The translations under genes and the position numbers were made by a program. Positions 18,110 through 27,100 of a DNA stretch of 64,000 bases are shown here, in pieces. The stretch is taken from positions 4,112,501 to 4,176,500 of the forward strand of contig NZ_CP134696.1 in NCBI RefSeq assembly GCF_031851795.1. The letters run 5' to 3'. The number at the start of each line of letters is the position of its first letter. Positions within the stretch are counted from its first letter, which is position 1. The DNA comes from Pontibacter sp. G13. Lineage in GTDB: Bacteria; Bacteroidota; Bacteroidia; J057. The notes under the pieces are model-generated. The model saw nothing but the letters and a program-made list of their open reading frames with translations. It searched no databases and was not told the DNA's origin.

Positions 18110-18517
18110 TTATTCGATCGGTTCGTAGCGGAAGAAGGCAGTGCCTTGGACTTGATCCAATTCCTCGAAAATCAATACTCCTTCTTCAAGGGTTTGGATC
18201 GGACGCGTCAATTCGCCGAAAGACTCGGTGTCCATGATCAATGCGGTAAAGTCTTGATTGAATTCCCAAGTACCGGATTGGGTGTTGGAGAGGTAGATTT
18301 CAGTGAAAGTCCCGTCTGCGTGGAATGAAATTTCGTGACCACTTAGCAGTTGATCGATGATGTTCATGGATGCCTGATCCCATTCGTCGGAAGAGACTTC
18401 GGAAAATTTCCAAGAGGATTCGATCAAGTAATCATGTTCGGTTTTGATTTCCTCACAGCTTGAGAGGGCTACGACAAGCCCGAGGCAGATCATCCAGAGG
18501 GAGGAGAATGATTTCAT
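18110..18517 (-). CDS. Small lipoprotein, lipocalin-like, paralogue of the gene at 19074
   Basis: A 135-residue predicted lipoprotein. From ATG 18517 it begins MKSFSSLWMICLGLVVALSS and then Cys-Glu-Glu, a clear lipobox. The mature part has the pattern seen in small lipocalin-like Bacteroidota lipoproteins: a W-x-F strand near the start, GHEISFHADGTFTEIY, then SGTWEFNQDFTALIM and a closing beta strand. It is similar in order and spacing to the lipoprotein at 19074-19502, so the two are probably tandem paralogues separated by a repeat element. An in-frame start upstream at 18592 adds 25 non-signal residues and is rejected. Function is unknown. Confidence 0.82.
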   Translation of the reverse strand: MKSFSSLWMICLGLVVALSSCEEIKTEHDYLIESSWKFSEVSSDEWDQASMNIIDQLLSGHEISFHADGTFTEIYLSNTQSGTWEFNQDFTALIMDTESFGELTRPIQTLEEGVLIFEELDQVQGTAFFRYEPIE

Positions 18518-18793
18518 AATCGCAGAATTTTGGGTGCGGTTTTCGTTTTGACTGTTGGTAGAAATTACCTGATATGATCTCAAATACCGCATTTTGGGGA
18601 TGAAAATGATTCTGATGCGTATGATTGGAAAGAATGTATATGCTAATAGTCATTTTCAAACTAATAATGGTTTTTTCCAATATTTTATATTTGGAATAAA
18701 ATTCGCAAAGGGTACAATGGCTTCTTGTTGAGTGGATTATGTTCGGATTTGGTCAATGAATTTTTGGGAGAATTCAGGGCTAAAGGATGAATG

Positions 18794-19018
18794 GTGCGGC
18801 TGTATGAGGCGGTGTGAGCTGCTTGCAGGAGTAGTCGGTGGTATTCATGATCCATCTTTGAGGTGGGGGATTCCCTCGTTGAATCTTCCGTTTTGAAGAT
18901 GAGCCCCGATCCACCGACCGAGCTTTGCGAGTCCGGAAAGGAGCGACCCAGCGACCCAAGAATCTAGGAGAGAAATGACATGCTGTACGCTGGGACACAC
19001 CCAAATCGTCCAAAAAAA
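18794..19018 (-). repeat. Dispersed structured repeat, copy A (~225 bp)
   Basis: Matches copy B at 39236-39462 over its whole length, strongly in CCACCGACCGAGC (18911-18923), GCGAGTC, CGACCCAGCGAC (18944-18955) and ACGCTGGGA-AC-CCCAA (from 18987) to the A-run. Two inverted repeats occur in both copies with near-identical spacing: GTCGGTGG (18834-18841) with CCACCGAC (18911-18918), loop 69; and CCCAGCG (18947-18953) with CGCTGGG (18988-18994), loop 34. Read on the minus strand it begins directly at the T-tract of the upstream gene's terminator. Single-base indels shift any reading frame, so conservation is at the DNA or RNA level. Confidence 0.85.
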
Positions 19019-19052
19019 ATGAGACTCGCCCCCATGAAGGAGACGAGTCTCA
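19012..19052 (-). terminator. Rho-independent terminator of the lipoprotein gene at 19074
   Basis: On the minus strand the stem TGAGACTCG/CGAGTCTCA (19044-19052 with 19020-19028) is followed by eight Ts (A-run 19012-19019). The T-tract is also the boundary of repeat copy A. Confidence 0.9.
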
Positions 19053-19073
19053 ATAACTTAAGCGCTAACGGAA

Positions 19074-19502
19074 TTACTCTCCGTCGTGCGTATAGCGAAG
19101 AACGAAATCTCCGAAGTCAGGATCGTTCTCACCAACTTCCAATACACCTTCTTCCAAAGTGATGATTTCGATGGTGGACTCGTCAGCAGTACCTTCATCA
19201 GAGATGATGGCAGTTTCGTCGTCGTTGAATCTCCAAGTACCCTCGGTAGTGCTAGGTACACCGAAGAAGGAAGCAACTGCAACAGAAGAACCGTCTTCGT
19301 TGAAAGTGATGGTGCTACCAGTCAAAAGCGTTTGCAACAAGGCAAGTTGATCAGCAGTCAAAGCGTCTCCAGAAACTGCGTCATATTCCCAAGTAAACTC
19401 GGTGAGGAGCTCAGTGTTGGTTTTTTCCTTGGTACAGCCAGACAAAACGACTGCAAATACGGCTACGATCGCCAGCATCCAGGTTGTGGAAAATCTTTTC
19501 AT
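19074..19502 (-). CDS. Small lipoprotein, lipocalin-like
   Basis: A 142-residue predicted lipoprotein: MKRFSTTWMLAIVAVFAVVL followed by Ser-Gly-Cys, a standard lipobox. The mature part contains FTWEYDAVSG, GSTITFNEDGSSV, EGTWRFNDDETAIISDEG and a late LEEGVLEVGE, the same order of strands as the gene at 18110-18517 (GTWEFNQD..LIM and LEEGVLIFEE). This supports a shared small beta-barrel fold of the lipocalin-like group in Bacteroidota. It has its own terminator (19012-19052). Ligand and role are unknown; exposure at the outer membrane is likely because no Asp follows the Cys. Confidence 0.85.
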   Translation of the reverse strand: MKRFSTTWMLAIVAVFAVVLSGCTKEKTNTELLTEFTWEYDAVSGDALTADQLALLQTLLTGSTITFNEDGSSVAVASFFGVPSTTEGTWRFNDDETAIISDEGTADESTIEIITLEEGVLEVGENDPDFGDFVLRYTHDGE

Positions 19503-19669
19503 TGTCGTGATCTAAATGGTTGAAAAAATCATTAAGTAAAGGAGGGGTTTGGAAAGTTTAACCGATCCAATTTCCCTGTTTAAGTTTGTACGAAAGAGTG
19601 GTCTATCGACAAACTTCCACACAATTAGCATCCAAATAATTGATGAAACAATAATGTCGCAATTTTCGC

Positions 19670-22600
19670 CTATCGTTTCGTCAATTTCTCAACCACAAAA
19701 TTTCCCGATTCGTCTGTCACCTGCAAAAGGTAGGTCCCTTGTGCAAGGTCAAGATTGCTTAAGTTCAACTCATTGATTCCCAGTTTGTAATCGGACTCGA
19801 AGAGCTGTTGTCCAGCCAAGTTGAGGATGCGAAGGGTTCCCGCTCCCTGCAAAGATTCAGGAATCTCCAGTGAAATGCGGTCCACAAACGGATTTGGGTA
19901 CACGTTCATCTGGGTTGAATGAAGAGAAATCCATGCCTCCACGATATGTGAATGCTCAAATGATCCATCGACATCGACAGATCTCAATCGGTATAGGTTC
20001 TGTCCAGTGCTTGGTTGAGTGTCCCAAAAGGAATAAGTCTGTGTATTGTGTGAATTGCCCGCAGCATCTACCTGTCCGATCGCAGTAAATTTCCCTTGAG
20101 GATTGAGTCTTTCGACCTCGAAGAATTGGGAGTTTTGCTCCGAAGCGGTAGCCCAGTTGATCAGCACCTGTTCTCCGACAGTGGAGGCTTCTAGCTCCAA
20201 CAATTCGACTGGAAGTGGTGCGGACCCGGGGTCACCAGTTCCTACTCCCGAGAATCCAGAATTGAAGGTGGCTCGGATGAAATATCCAGAACCGTAGGAG
20301 CCAATTCCGCTGACTCCCTGCTCGATATTGTTGCCATCAGGATAGGGCGTACCGGGGGTGACGTTGGTGATGGAACCGGGATTCTTGACGATTTTGGCAT
20401 TGGAGGTCCATGATTTGCCCGTAGCAGCTTCCCAGCCAGCTACTTCCGCCGCGGTGTAATACAGGGTGTAAGTGATGGAAGCGGTGGCATTGTTGGTGGT
20501 GGGAGTAATCATCAAGGTCTTGTCCATCAACTCGGAAGCGGGGTCCCCAGCGTACCAAAACTCGGAGGTGGAAGAACCAGCACGGTCGATTTGAATCTCG
20601 GTACAGCCAAAATCGTGAGCGCTATTGTTTTCGATTTCAGCAATCAGGTCGCCCGTAGAGCTGTAGAAATGGATGGTTTCGTTGGGACCTAATTCATGCT
20701 CATCGGAAGCGGAGAGGGTGGATTCGATGTCCTCGCTATAATATCCTGTCACGGTGACATTGTCGAATGCCAAGCCTTTGGAAGTACCTCCTCCATCGCC
20801 ATAGTAAAATCCTACCCGAACTTGGGAGAGTCCTACGAAAGAAGACAGGTTGAGGAAGTAGTTTACCCAGTTGACATTGCCAGGTAGGGAGAATGCATTC
20901 CAACTTGCTCCATTGTCGCCGGAGATGATCAAGTAAGCAACCTCCGAGCCTGATGCTTCGAAATACGCATCAAAGTAAATGTAGGCACTGTCGACCTCGG
21001 TCAAATCCATGGGTTTGGTGAAAATCCAATCCGCAGATTTGTCGCAAGCACAATTGTCGTCATTCGTGGCGGCGATGACAGATCCATTGTTTGGGATGGT
21101 GAAGCCGGCACTGGATAGGGCCGCTGCGGAACCTGCTTGGTACATGTCCGAACCAGAAGAGTTTTGGAGCATGGTCCAATCACTAGATATCGCACCGCCT
21201 TCAAAGTCATCGTAGAAGAGGTTGAATTGAGACCCGTAAAATGCCGTCATCTGATCGTCCTTGATCAGTACCACGATGGAGTCCCGCTCACCAATCGAAT
21301 CTGATCCCACCATCACTGTGCTTAGATCCAATACCAAGGTGTCGATGCCTTCCGCAATGCCGTCATCGAAAATTCGAAGGGTCAGATATTGGCTGGCAGC
21401 TGAATTGAACGTCAGCGAAGTGCCGCTTGGGAAATCGTAGTCATCTGAATCGGCCGTAGAATTTCCATTGACCGTGATGTCCACATCGAAATTGGCGCTC
21501 GGTGTTTGGGTAATGGCTACTTCGATTGACACGTCCACATACCCGAGACAATCTCCCGAAGTGCCGGAAGCGCTACTCTCTGAAATGGTCTGAGAAGCAT
21601 TGGCAAACTCTGCAAGTGCACGGCTGTTCAACTGAGCGGTGAACAATCCCCGACCGTGGGTAGCGGCCAAGAAGGTACTATCGGATGCGCGATATTTGAG
21701 CATGTCCACGCGGACATTGGCTAGGCCGTCATTGGTGGGGTCCCAGTCCGTCGAGCCACCATTCAGGTTGGTCGTACTCCATACCCCCAGCTCGGTAGCA
21801 ATCAGCGCGTGATCGTTGTTTTTAGGATTGAAAATCGCCCAACGAACGGGCATATCTGGAAGGTTGCCATTCACGCTGGTCCAAGAGGTTCCGCCATCGG
21901 TGGTCTCCCAAACGTGATCGTAGCCATAATTGCTGATAGTGACCAAGAGGTGATTGTCATCTCCCTCCTCTACCGCGATACAGGAGATATATCCAGTTGG
22001 CAATGCGCCTGCATCGATGACAGTTTCGGTAGGTGTATTGGTATGGGCATCATCAACGCGTATCAAGATTCCGCCAAATCCTCCCATGAATACTCGATTG
22101 GCGGTATTGGGCGAAACGGTAACCGCACTTATTTGCGCAGACCCAAGATTGGTCAAGGCGATATTGGCACCCGTGAGTGTACCTGATTTGATGTTGGTGA
22201 TCCGAGAATAGGAACCGGCCGAGTAAGCGCCATAAAGGATGCCTTGGTCATCGTCGTAATCCGTTGGATTGATGAATCGGCCACTGTTGCTATAGAAATA
22301 TTGGGTATTGGAAGTCCAGCCATTTCTTGAAACCCAGTAGTAATTGTAGATGTAGGCACTGATCTGGACACGGCTATCGTTTTGGTCGATGTGGCAAAAA
22401 CCGCCGTCACCACCAGTAACTCTTGTTGTAGCGTTTATCCCTGAATTGGTGAACAAATGCGTACCGTTGTCCTGAGTTCCGCCCAACAATGAGTCCACGG
22501 GATTCGCGGTGAAGTCCGCCGCATAGAATTGTGTGACATTGTAGCCTTCGTTTTTCTCGGTGAAAGAAGGCGTTGAGCTGGTACCATTTGCTGATCGAGC

Positions 22601-23905
22601 GATCCCGCCATCATTTCCAAAGTAGATCACATTGGAGTTTCCGGGCTCGAATACAATGGCGTGATGGTCAGCATGGACGTAGGGAAATGAGCCTCCAGTC
22701 CAGTCGGAAATCTGCGTGAAGCTGGTTCCTCCGTTCCCCGACACCATCAGATCGATTCCCCCGATGAACAATCTGTCAGGATCGTTGGGATCTACCGCAG
22801 CAGTGAGGTCGTACCAAGCTTGTCCCCCTGCAAAATTTGAGCCTCCTGAGACATTCGGATTGGAGACAGCGGTCCAAAGGCCACCTGCATTGGAGGTGCT
22901 GTAAATCCCCAGACATCCGTTGGTGGAAGTATCGTGGAACAATGCATAAACTCGGTTTGCATCACTTGGTGCTACCGCCAATTCGATCCGAGCATAGCTT
23001 GAGGTAGGAAGACCAGAAGTCAATTTGGAGAATGACGCACCGCCATTCGTGGATTTATAAATGCCATCCAAGTCGAACAACCCCATTGTCACGTAGATGT
23101 CCCCATTCGCTGCAATCTCGATATCGGCAGCTCGATCGGTCGCAGAGGCAGGGGAAGTAACCATTCCCAATACCTGCGTCCATGAACCGCCATGATCGGA
23201 AGATCTCATGATGCCATCGTCTCTTGTCGCTGCGAATACATCTCCGTTGTCAGCAACCACAATTTTTTGGACGTAGTTGAATGGAAACCCATTGGTGCTT
23301 GGGAGCTGTGCCCAAGTGGCTCCACCATCCAATGTGCGCCAGATCCCCAATCCTCGTACTGCATCTGAGTTGAAGAAACCTTCTCCGGTACCGAAATACA
23401 TCGTGTCAGGCTGATTGGGGTTTTGGGCGATGGTGGTGATCGCCATATTCTCGAAAAATGGATCGATGGAATTCCACGTCGGATTGGCATCAGAAATGTT
23501 GGAACATGTCCACAAACCTCCTGCAACGCTACCCGCCCACAGGGTTTCGTAGGTATTGTCATTGAGGTCCACCAGGATTGCACGAGTACGGCCACCGACG
23601 TTATTGGGGCCGCGTTCATTCCAATTGATGCCGGAGATGGCTGTCCGGGTATGGGCCTGTTGTTTTCGGACCATGTATTCCCGAGCGGCGATGAGTCTTT
23701 CCCGTGGGGCATAGCCAAGGGACGGGTCAGCAGTCATTTCGAGTTCTTGCTCAATTGCAAGATCGATTCGCTCGAATTTGGACAGTTTGGGTGGGGGAGA
23801 TGAGGAAGGGAATTGTGTGGAGAATACAATCAAGCCAATAGCGCATAGACCGATCATCCATCCAAATCCACGGAGATTCAGTGGACTTTTCCGAAGGTTT
23901 CTCAT
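19670..23905 (-). CDS. Giant secreted VPS10/BNR propeller protein with type IX secretion tail
   Basis: A 1411-residue exported protein. From ATG 23905 an N-terminal hydrophobic segment follows MRNLRKSPLNLRG. A two-part propeller (about residues 60-770) carries Asp-box motifs such as RTLDGGATW, RSSDHGGSW, KSTNGGASF and TTDGGTSW, ending at ATHGRGLFTAQL. A Calx-beta-like domain follows (DSDDYDFPSGTSLTF, DGIAEGIDTLVLDLS), then a jelly-roll MAM/choice-of-anchor-like domain (FEGGAISSDW to FDNVTV), further sandwich modules, and a C-terminal VYPNPFVDRISLEI to GTYLLQV domain that marks type A T9SS cargo. The in-frame TTG at 23947 is a less likely start. It is the tandem paralogue of the gene at 24116. 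The propeller suggests binding to protein or glycan; catalysis is not evident. Confidence 0.88.
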   Translation of the reverse strand: MRNLRKSPLNLRGFGWMIGLCAIGLIVFSTQFPSSSPPPKLSKFERIDLAIEQELEMTADPSLGYAPRERLIAAREYMVRKQQAHTRTAISGINWNERGPNNVGGRTRAILVDLNDNTYETLWAGSVAGGLWTCSNISDANPTWNSIDPFFENMAITTIAQNPNQPDTMYFGTGEGFFNSDAVRGLGIWRTLDGGATWAQLPSTNGFPFNYVQKIVVADNGDVFAATRDDGIMRSSDHGGSWTQVLGMVTSPASATDRAADIEIAANGDIYVTMGLFDLDGIYKSTNGGASFSKLTSGLPTSSYARIELAVAPSDANRVYALFHDTSTNGCLGIYSTSNAGGLWTAVSNPNVSGGSNFAGGQAWYDLTAAVDPNDPDRLFIGGIDLMVSGNGGTSFTQISDWTGGSFPYVHADHHAIVFEPGNSNVIYFGNDGGIARSANGTSSTPSFTEKNEGYNVTQFYAADFTANPVDSLLGGTQDNGTHLFTNSGINATTRVTGGDGGFCHIDQNDSRVQISAYIYNYYWVSRNGWTSNTQYFYSNSGRFINPTDYDDDQGILYGAYSAGSYSRITNIKSGTLTGANIALTNLGSAQISAVTVSPNTANRVFMGGFGGILIRVDDAHTNTPTETVIDAGALPTGYISCIAVEEGDDNHLLVTISNYGYDHVWETTDGGTSWTSVNGNLPDMPVRWAIFNPKNNDHALIATELGVWSTTNLNGGSTDWDPTNDGLANVRVDMLKYRASDSTFLAATHGRGLFTAQLNSRALAEFANASQTISESSASGTSGDCLGYVDVSIEVAITQTPSANFDVDITVNGNSTADSDDYDFPSGTSLTFNSAASQYLTLRIFDDGIAEGIDTLVLDLSTVMVGSDSIGERDSIVVLIKDDQMTAFYGSQFNLFYDDFEGGAISSDWTMLQNSSGSDMYQAGSAAALSSAGFTIPNNGSVIAATNDDNCACDKSADWIFTKPMDLTEVDSAYIYFDAYFEASGSEVAYLIISGDNGASWNAFSLPGNVNWVNYFLNLSSFVGLSQVRVGFYYGDGGGTSKGLAFDNVTVTGYYSEDIESTLSASDEHELGPNETIHFYSSTGDLIAEIENNSAHDFGCTEIQIDRAGSSTSEFWYAGDPASELMDKTLMITPTTNNATASITYTLYYTAAEVAGWEAATGKSWTSNAKIVKNPGSITNVTPGTPYPDGNNIEQGVSGIGSYGSGYFIRATFNSGFSGVGTGDPGSAPLPVELLELEASTVGEQVLINWATASEQNSQFFEVERLNPQGKFTAIGQVDAAGNSHNTQTYSFWDTQPSTGQNLYRLRSVDVDGSFEHSHIVEAWISLHSTQMNVYPNPFVDRISLEIPESLQGAGTLRILNLAGQQLFESDYKLGINELNLSNLDLAQGTYLLQVTDESGNFVVEKLTKR

Positions 23906-24050
23906 GAAGAATGGGTGAAGCAAATAGGGAAAAGAGGGGTGTTTCAATGGTAGGCAATCACAAGGTGAGCATTTTTACCTAAAATGTGAAAATAAGGAGA
24001 TTTCGAAGGGAAATGGTATCCTGAGACGTGGCTTTTTTTTCAATTCCCAC

Positions 24051-24095
24051 AAAAAAACAGCCATTGGGAAATTCGGATGAATCCCAATGGCTGTT
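24051..24095 (-). terminator. Rho-independent terminator of the upstream propeller gene
   Basis: On the minus strand a perfect 13 bp stem (ACAGCCATTGGGA 24057-24069, complement 24082-24094) is followed by seven Ts (A-run 24051-24057). It lies 20 bp after the stop at 24116, so the two giant paralogues are separate transcription units. Confidence 0.92.
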
Positions 24096-24115
24096 CATTA
24101 TCTGCCAGATACTTT

Positions 24116-27100
24116 CTATTCCTTCATGATCTTTTGAACGCTGGAACTCCCATCCGGCAATTCCAAGGCAAGCAGATATATCCCCTGTGCCAGACCAAGC
24201 GGTCGAAGGTCGAGTTGGCTCTTGGGAAGTGTGGTATGCCCAGTGGACAATACTTGTCCTTTCAGATCCAGCAAACGGTAGGAAACTTCTCCCTTCCATC
24301 CACCTGCTGACGTCAATTGGATATGAGTCTGACAAGGATTCGGAAAAACAGACACTTCCCATTCGCTTACTTCCCACTGAATGCTGACGATATTCGACAA
24401 GGTACTTGCACCGTCGAGATCGACCATGTTGATCCGGTAATAATTGGTCCCCGCTACGGGGTTGGGGTCCAAAAATTCGTAAGTCAATGAACTCGAAGAA
24501 TGACCAGCAGCCAATAGATCGCCGATTTTTCGGAAGATCTCCCCATTGTGTGAACGCTCGATTTCAAAATGCGAACTACTCTGCTCCCATTCTGTCACCC
24601 ATTCCAATCCGGCTCCTTTGTCTCGATATTCCACTTCCAAATGTGTCAGCGAAATAGGCAGGCTAGATGGATTCGGCCCTGGGTCGCCCGCTCCAAATCC
24701 CGAGAACCCAGTAGTAAAATAGGCTTCTATCAAGTACCCGGTTCCAAAGGTTGAATAGGTTGGCGTTTTGGCCTCGATGGTATTTCCATTGGGAAATGGA
24801 GTCGTGGGAGTGACCTGACTGATGGCCCCTCCATTTTTGACAATTTTGGCGTCTTGCGCCCAAATCAATCCTGTATAGCTTTCCCAGTTATTGACCTCAT
24901 CAGCGGTATAGTAGAATCTCACGGTCAAAGCTCCGGTCGGATTATTCACATCAGGCGTAATCATGAAAGTCTTGCCCGCAAGTTCTGTCTGAGGATTGCT
25001 TTGGTACCAAAAAGGCTGTGGCGATCCTGCACGGTCGATGAGTACGGTAGTACAGCCGTAGTCGTGGCTGCTTTCATTGATCAGGGTCGCCATCAATTCT
25101 CCCGAAGCGGTATAATAACTCACCGTATCGTGCGGCCCCAGTTCATGGGTGTCTTCATCCAAAAAGTCATCGGCAATGTAGTCGGGGCCATTCGCAGTCA
25201 GAAGGATATTGTCAATAGCCATCCCCGTAGCCTGAGCGCCCCCGTCTTGATAGAGGAAGGCGATTTTGAGATTCGCATTTCCAGAATAGGCCGTCAGATC
25301 TATGCTGTAGGGCTGCCATTCTGGGTCGGAAGTCAAAGCGTAATTGGTCCAAGTGCTTCCCCCATTGTCTGATATTCTGGCGTAGGCTTGTCCGCCTCCC
25401 GAAAAGAATCCATCAAATGTCAGATAGGCATTCTCGAAATCTGAGAGATCTATCGTCGGACTGGTCAATTGATCAGCGCCTTTATCACAATTGCAATTGT
25501 CATCATTGGTTGCTGCTACCTGCCCTGCTCGTGGAAATATGGTCCATCCTGCACTACTTTGGGTTGCGGTGCTGCCCACTTGAAATAGATCTGAACCAGT
25601 GGATTGCTGTGTTTGGACCCAATCACTGGGAATACCCCCGCCTTCGAAATCGAGGTCAATAAGAGTCGTGAAGATATCCCGATCCTTGGGCGAATGATCA
25701 TCCAACAGCGTGACTGTACACGTGATCAAGTTCCCCACCGAGTCCGTTCCATTCCCAGGCGAACTCAAGGAGAGATCGAGGGTCTCCGGTCCTTCGTGGA
25801 TTCCATCGGCATATACCTTGATAGGAATGACAATGCTGCTGGCATTGGTGAATGTGTCTAGCAGCCCGTTGGGGAATTCGTAATCATCGGGGCTGGCCGT
25901 AGAAGTCGTTTCAATGGTAATGGCAATTGGAAGATCACTGACAGGGGCTCCCGAGATCGTGATTTCCAAATCGTAGGTGGTATATCCTCGACAGTCGCCA
26001 TCAGTTCCGCTGCTGATTCCTTCAGAAGCGAATTTCGCTGCTTGGGCAAATTGGGCATAGGCAACGGGTTCAAAGCGAGCAGAATAAAGCCCCCGCCCAT
26101 GTGTGGCAGCCAAAAACGTGGTGTCGGATTCTCTAAATTGGATCATATCAATGCGGACATTTCCCAATCCATCATTGGTAGGCGTCCAATCGGTGGAGGA
26201 ACCATTGAGGAATCGAGTGGTCCAAACACCAATCTCTGTGGCCAAGATCGCTTGATCTGAAAGGAATGGATGAAACATCGCCCAGCGGATAGGCATGTCA
26301 GGCAGGTTCCCTTCGACGTTGGTCCAAGTGGTGCCACCATTTTGGGTTTCCCAGACACTCACGATGCCATAATTACTGAAGGTAACCAACATGTGGTCGT
26401 CGTCTCCTTCTTCGATCGCCATGCACGAAATGTATGCATTGGGCAGGCTGTTGCCCGGATCGAGGTCTGTGCCGCTTGGGGTATTGGTATCCGCTTGATC
26501 AATCCGTACAACGGTGCCGTCACCAGTTCCTGCAAAGATCCGGTGGGCTGTGTTGGGCGATACTGTAACTGCTGAGATTTGCTCGCTATTGAGTTCGGCA
26601 ACAGGTCTGCTGATCCCTGAGATCGTCCCCGAACTGATATTCTCAATTCGGGCGTAATAGCCATCCGAGTAGGCAGCATACAGGATATCGGTATCGGAAT
26701 CGTAATCCGTGGGATTGATGAAACGCCCTTGGGCTGAGCTTGCACTATAATTAAAGCTGGTGTAGGAATCCCAGCCATCTCTCGTAATGCGATATTGGTT
26801 GTAGACGTACGAGCTGATCTGTACATCTGCATCGTCTTGGTCTATGTGGCAAAATCCTCCATCTCCGCCTGTCACTTCCTGCGTGGCGTTGATACCGGCG
26901 TTGATGTAGAGCTGAGTCCCGTTGTCCTGAGAGCCCGCGATAAACGAATCCGCAGGATGCGAAGGCATGGCACAGGAATAATATTGGGTGACATTGTATC
27001 CTGCGTTTCGATTGGCAAAGGTCGGCGTAGAGGCAGCTCCATTTGCGGAGCGGTAAATTCCTCCGTCGTTGGCAACATACAGGACATTGGAATTGCCTGG

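Larger units (their letters stand above)
18518..19073. other. 556 bp intergenic region between the paired lipoprotein genes
   Basis: AT-rich from 18518 to about 18790 with no supported gene or clear promoter. The remainder is occupied by dispersed repeat copy A (18794-19018) and the terminator of the next gene (19012-19052). A 77-codon open frame over the repeat is not supported as coding because its frame is not conserved in the second copy. Confidence 0.6.

Noticed and set aside
18780-19013. 77-codon minus-strand frame MDDLGVSQR... over repeat copy A, with a 92-codon counterpart over copy B (39180-39458)
   Set aside because: The two frames agree only in short blocks and single-base indels shift the register, while the paired stems are preserved. 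Conservation is at nucleic-acid level, so no protein is called.
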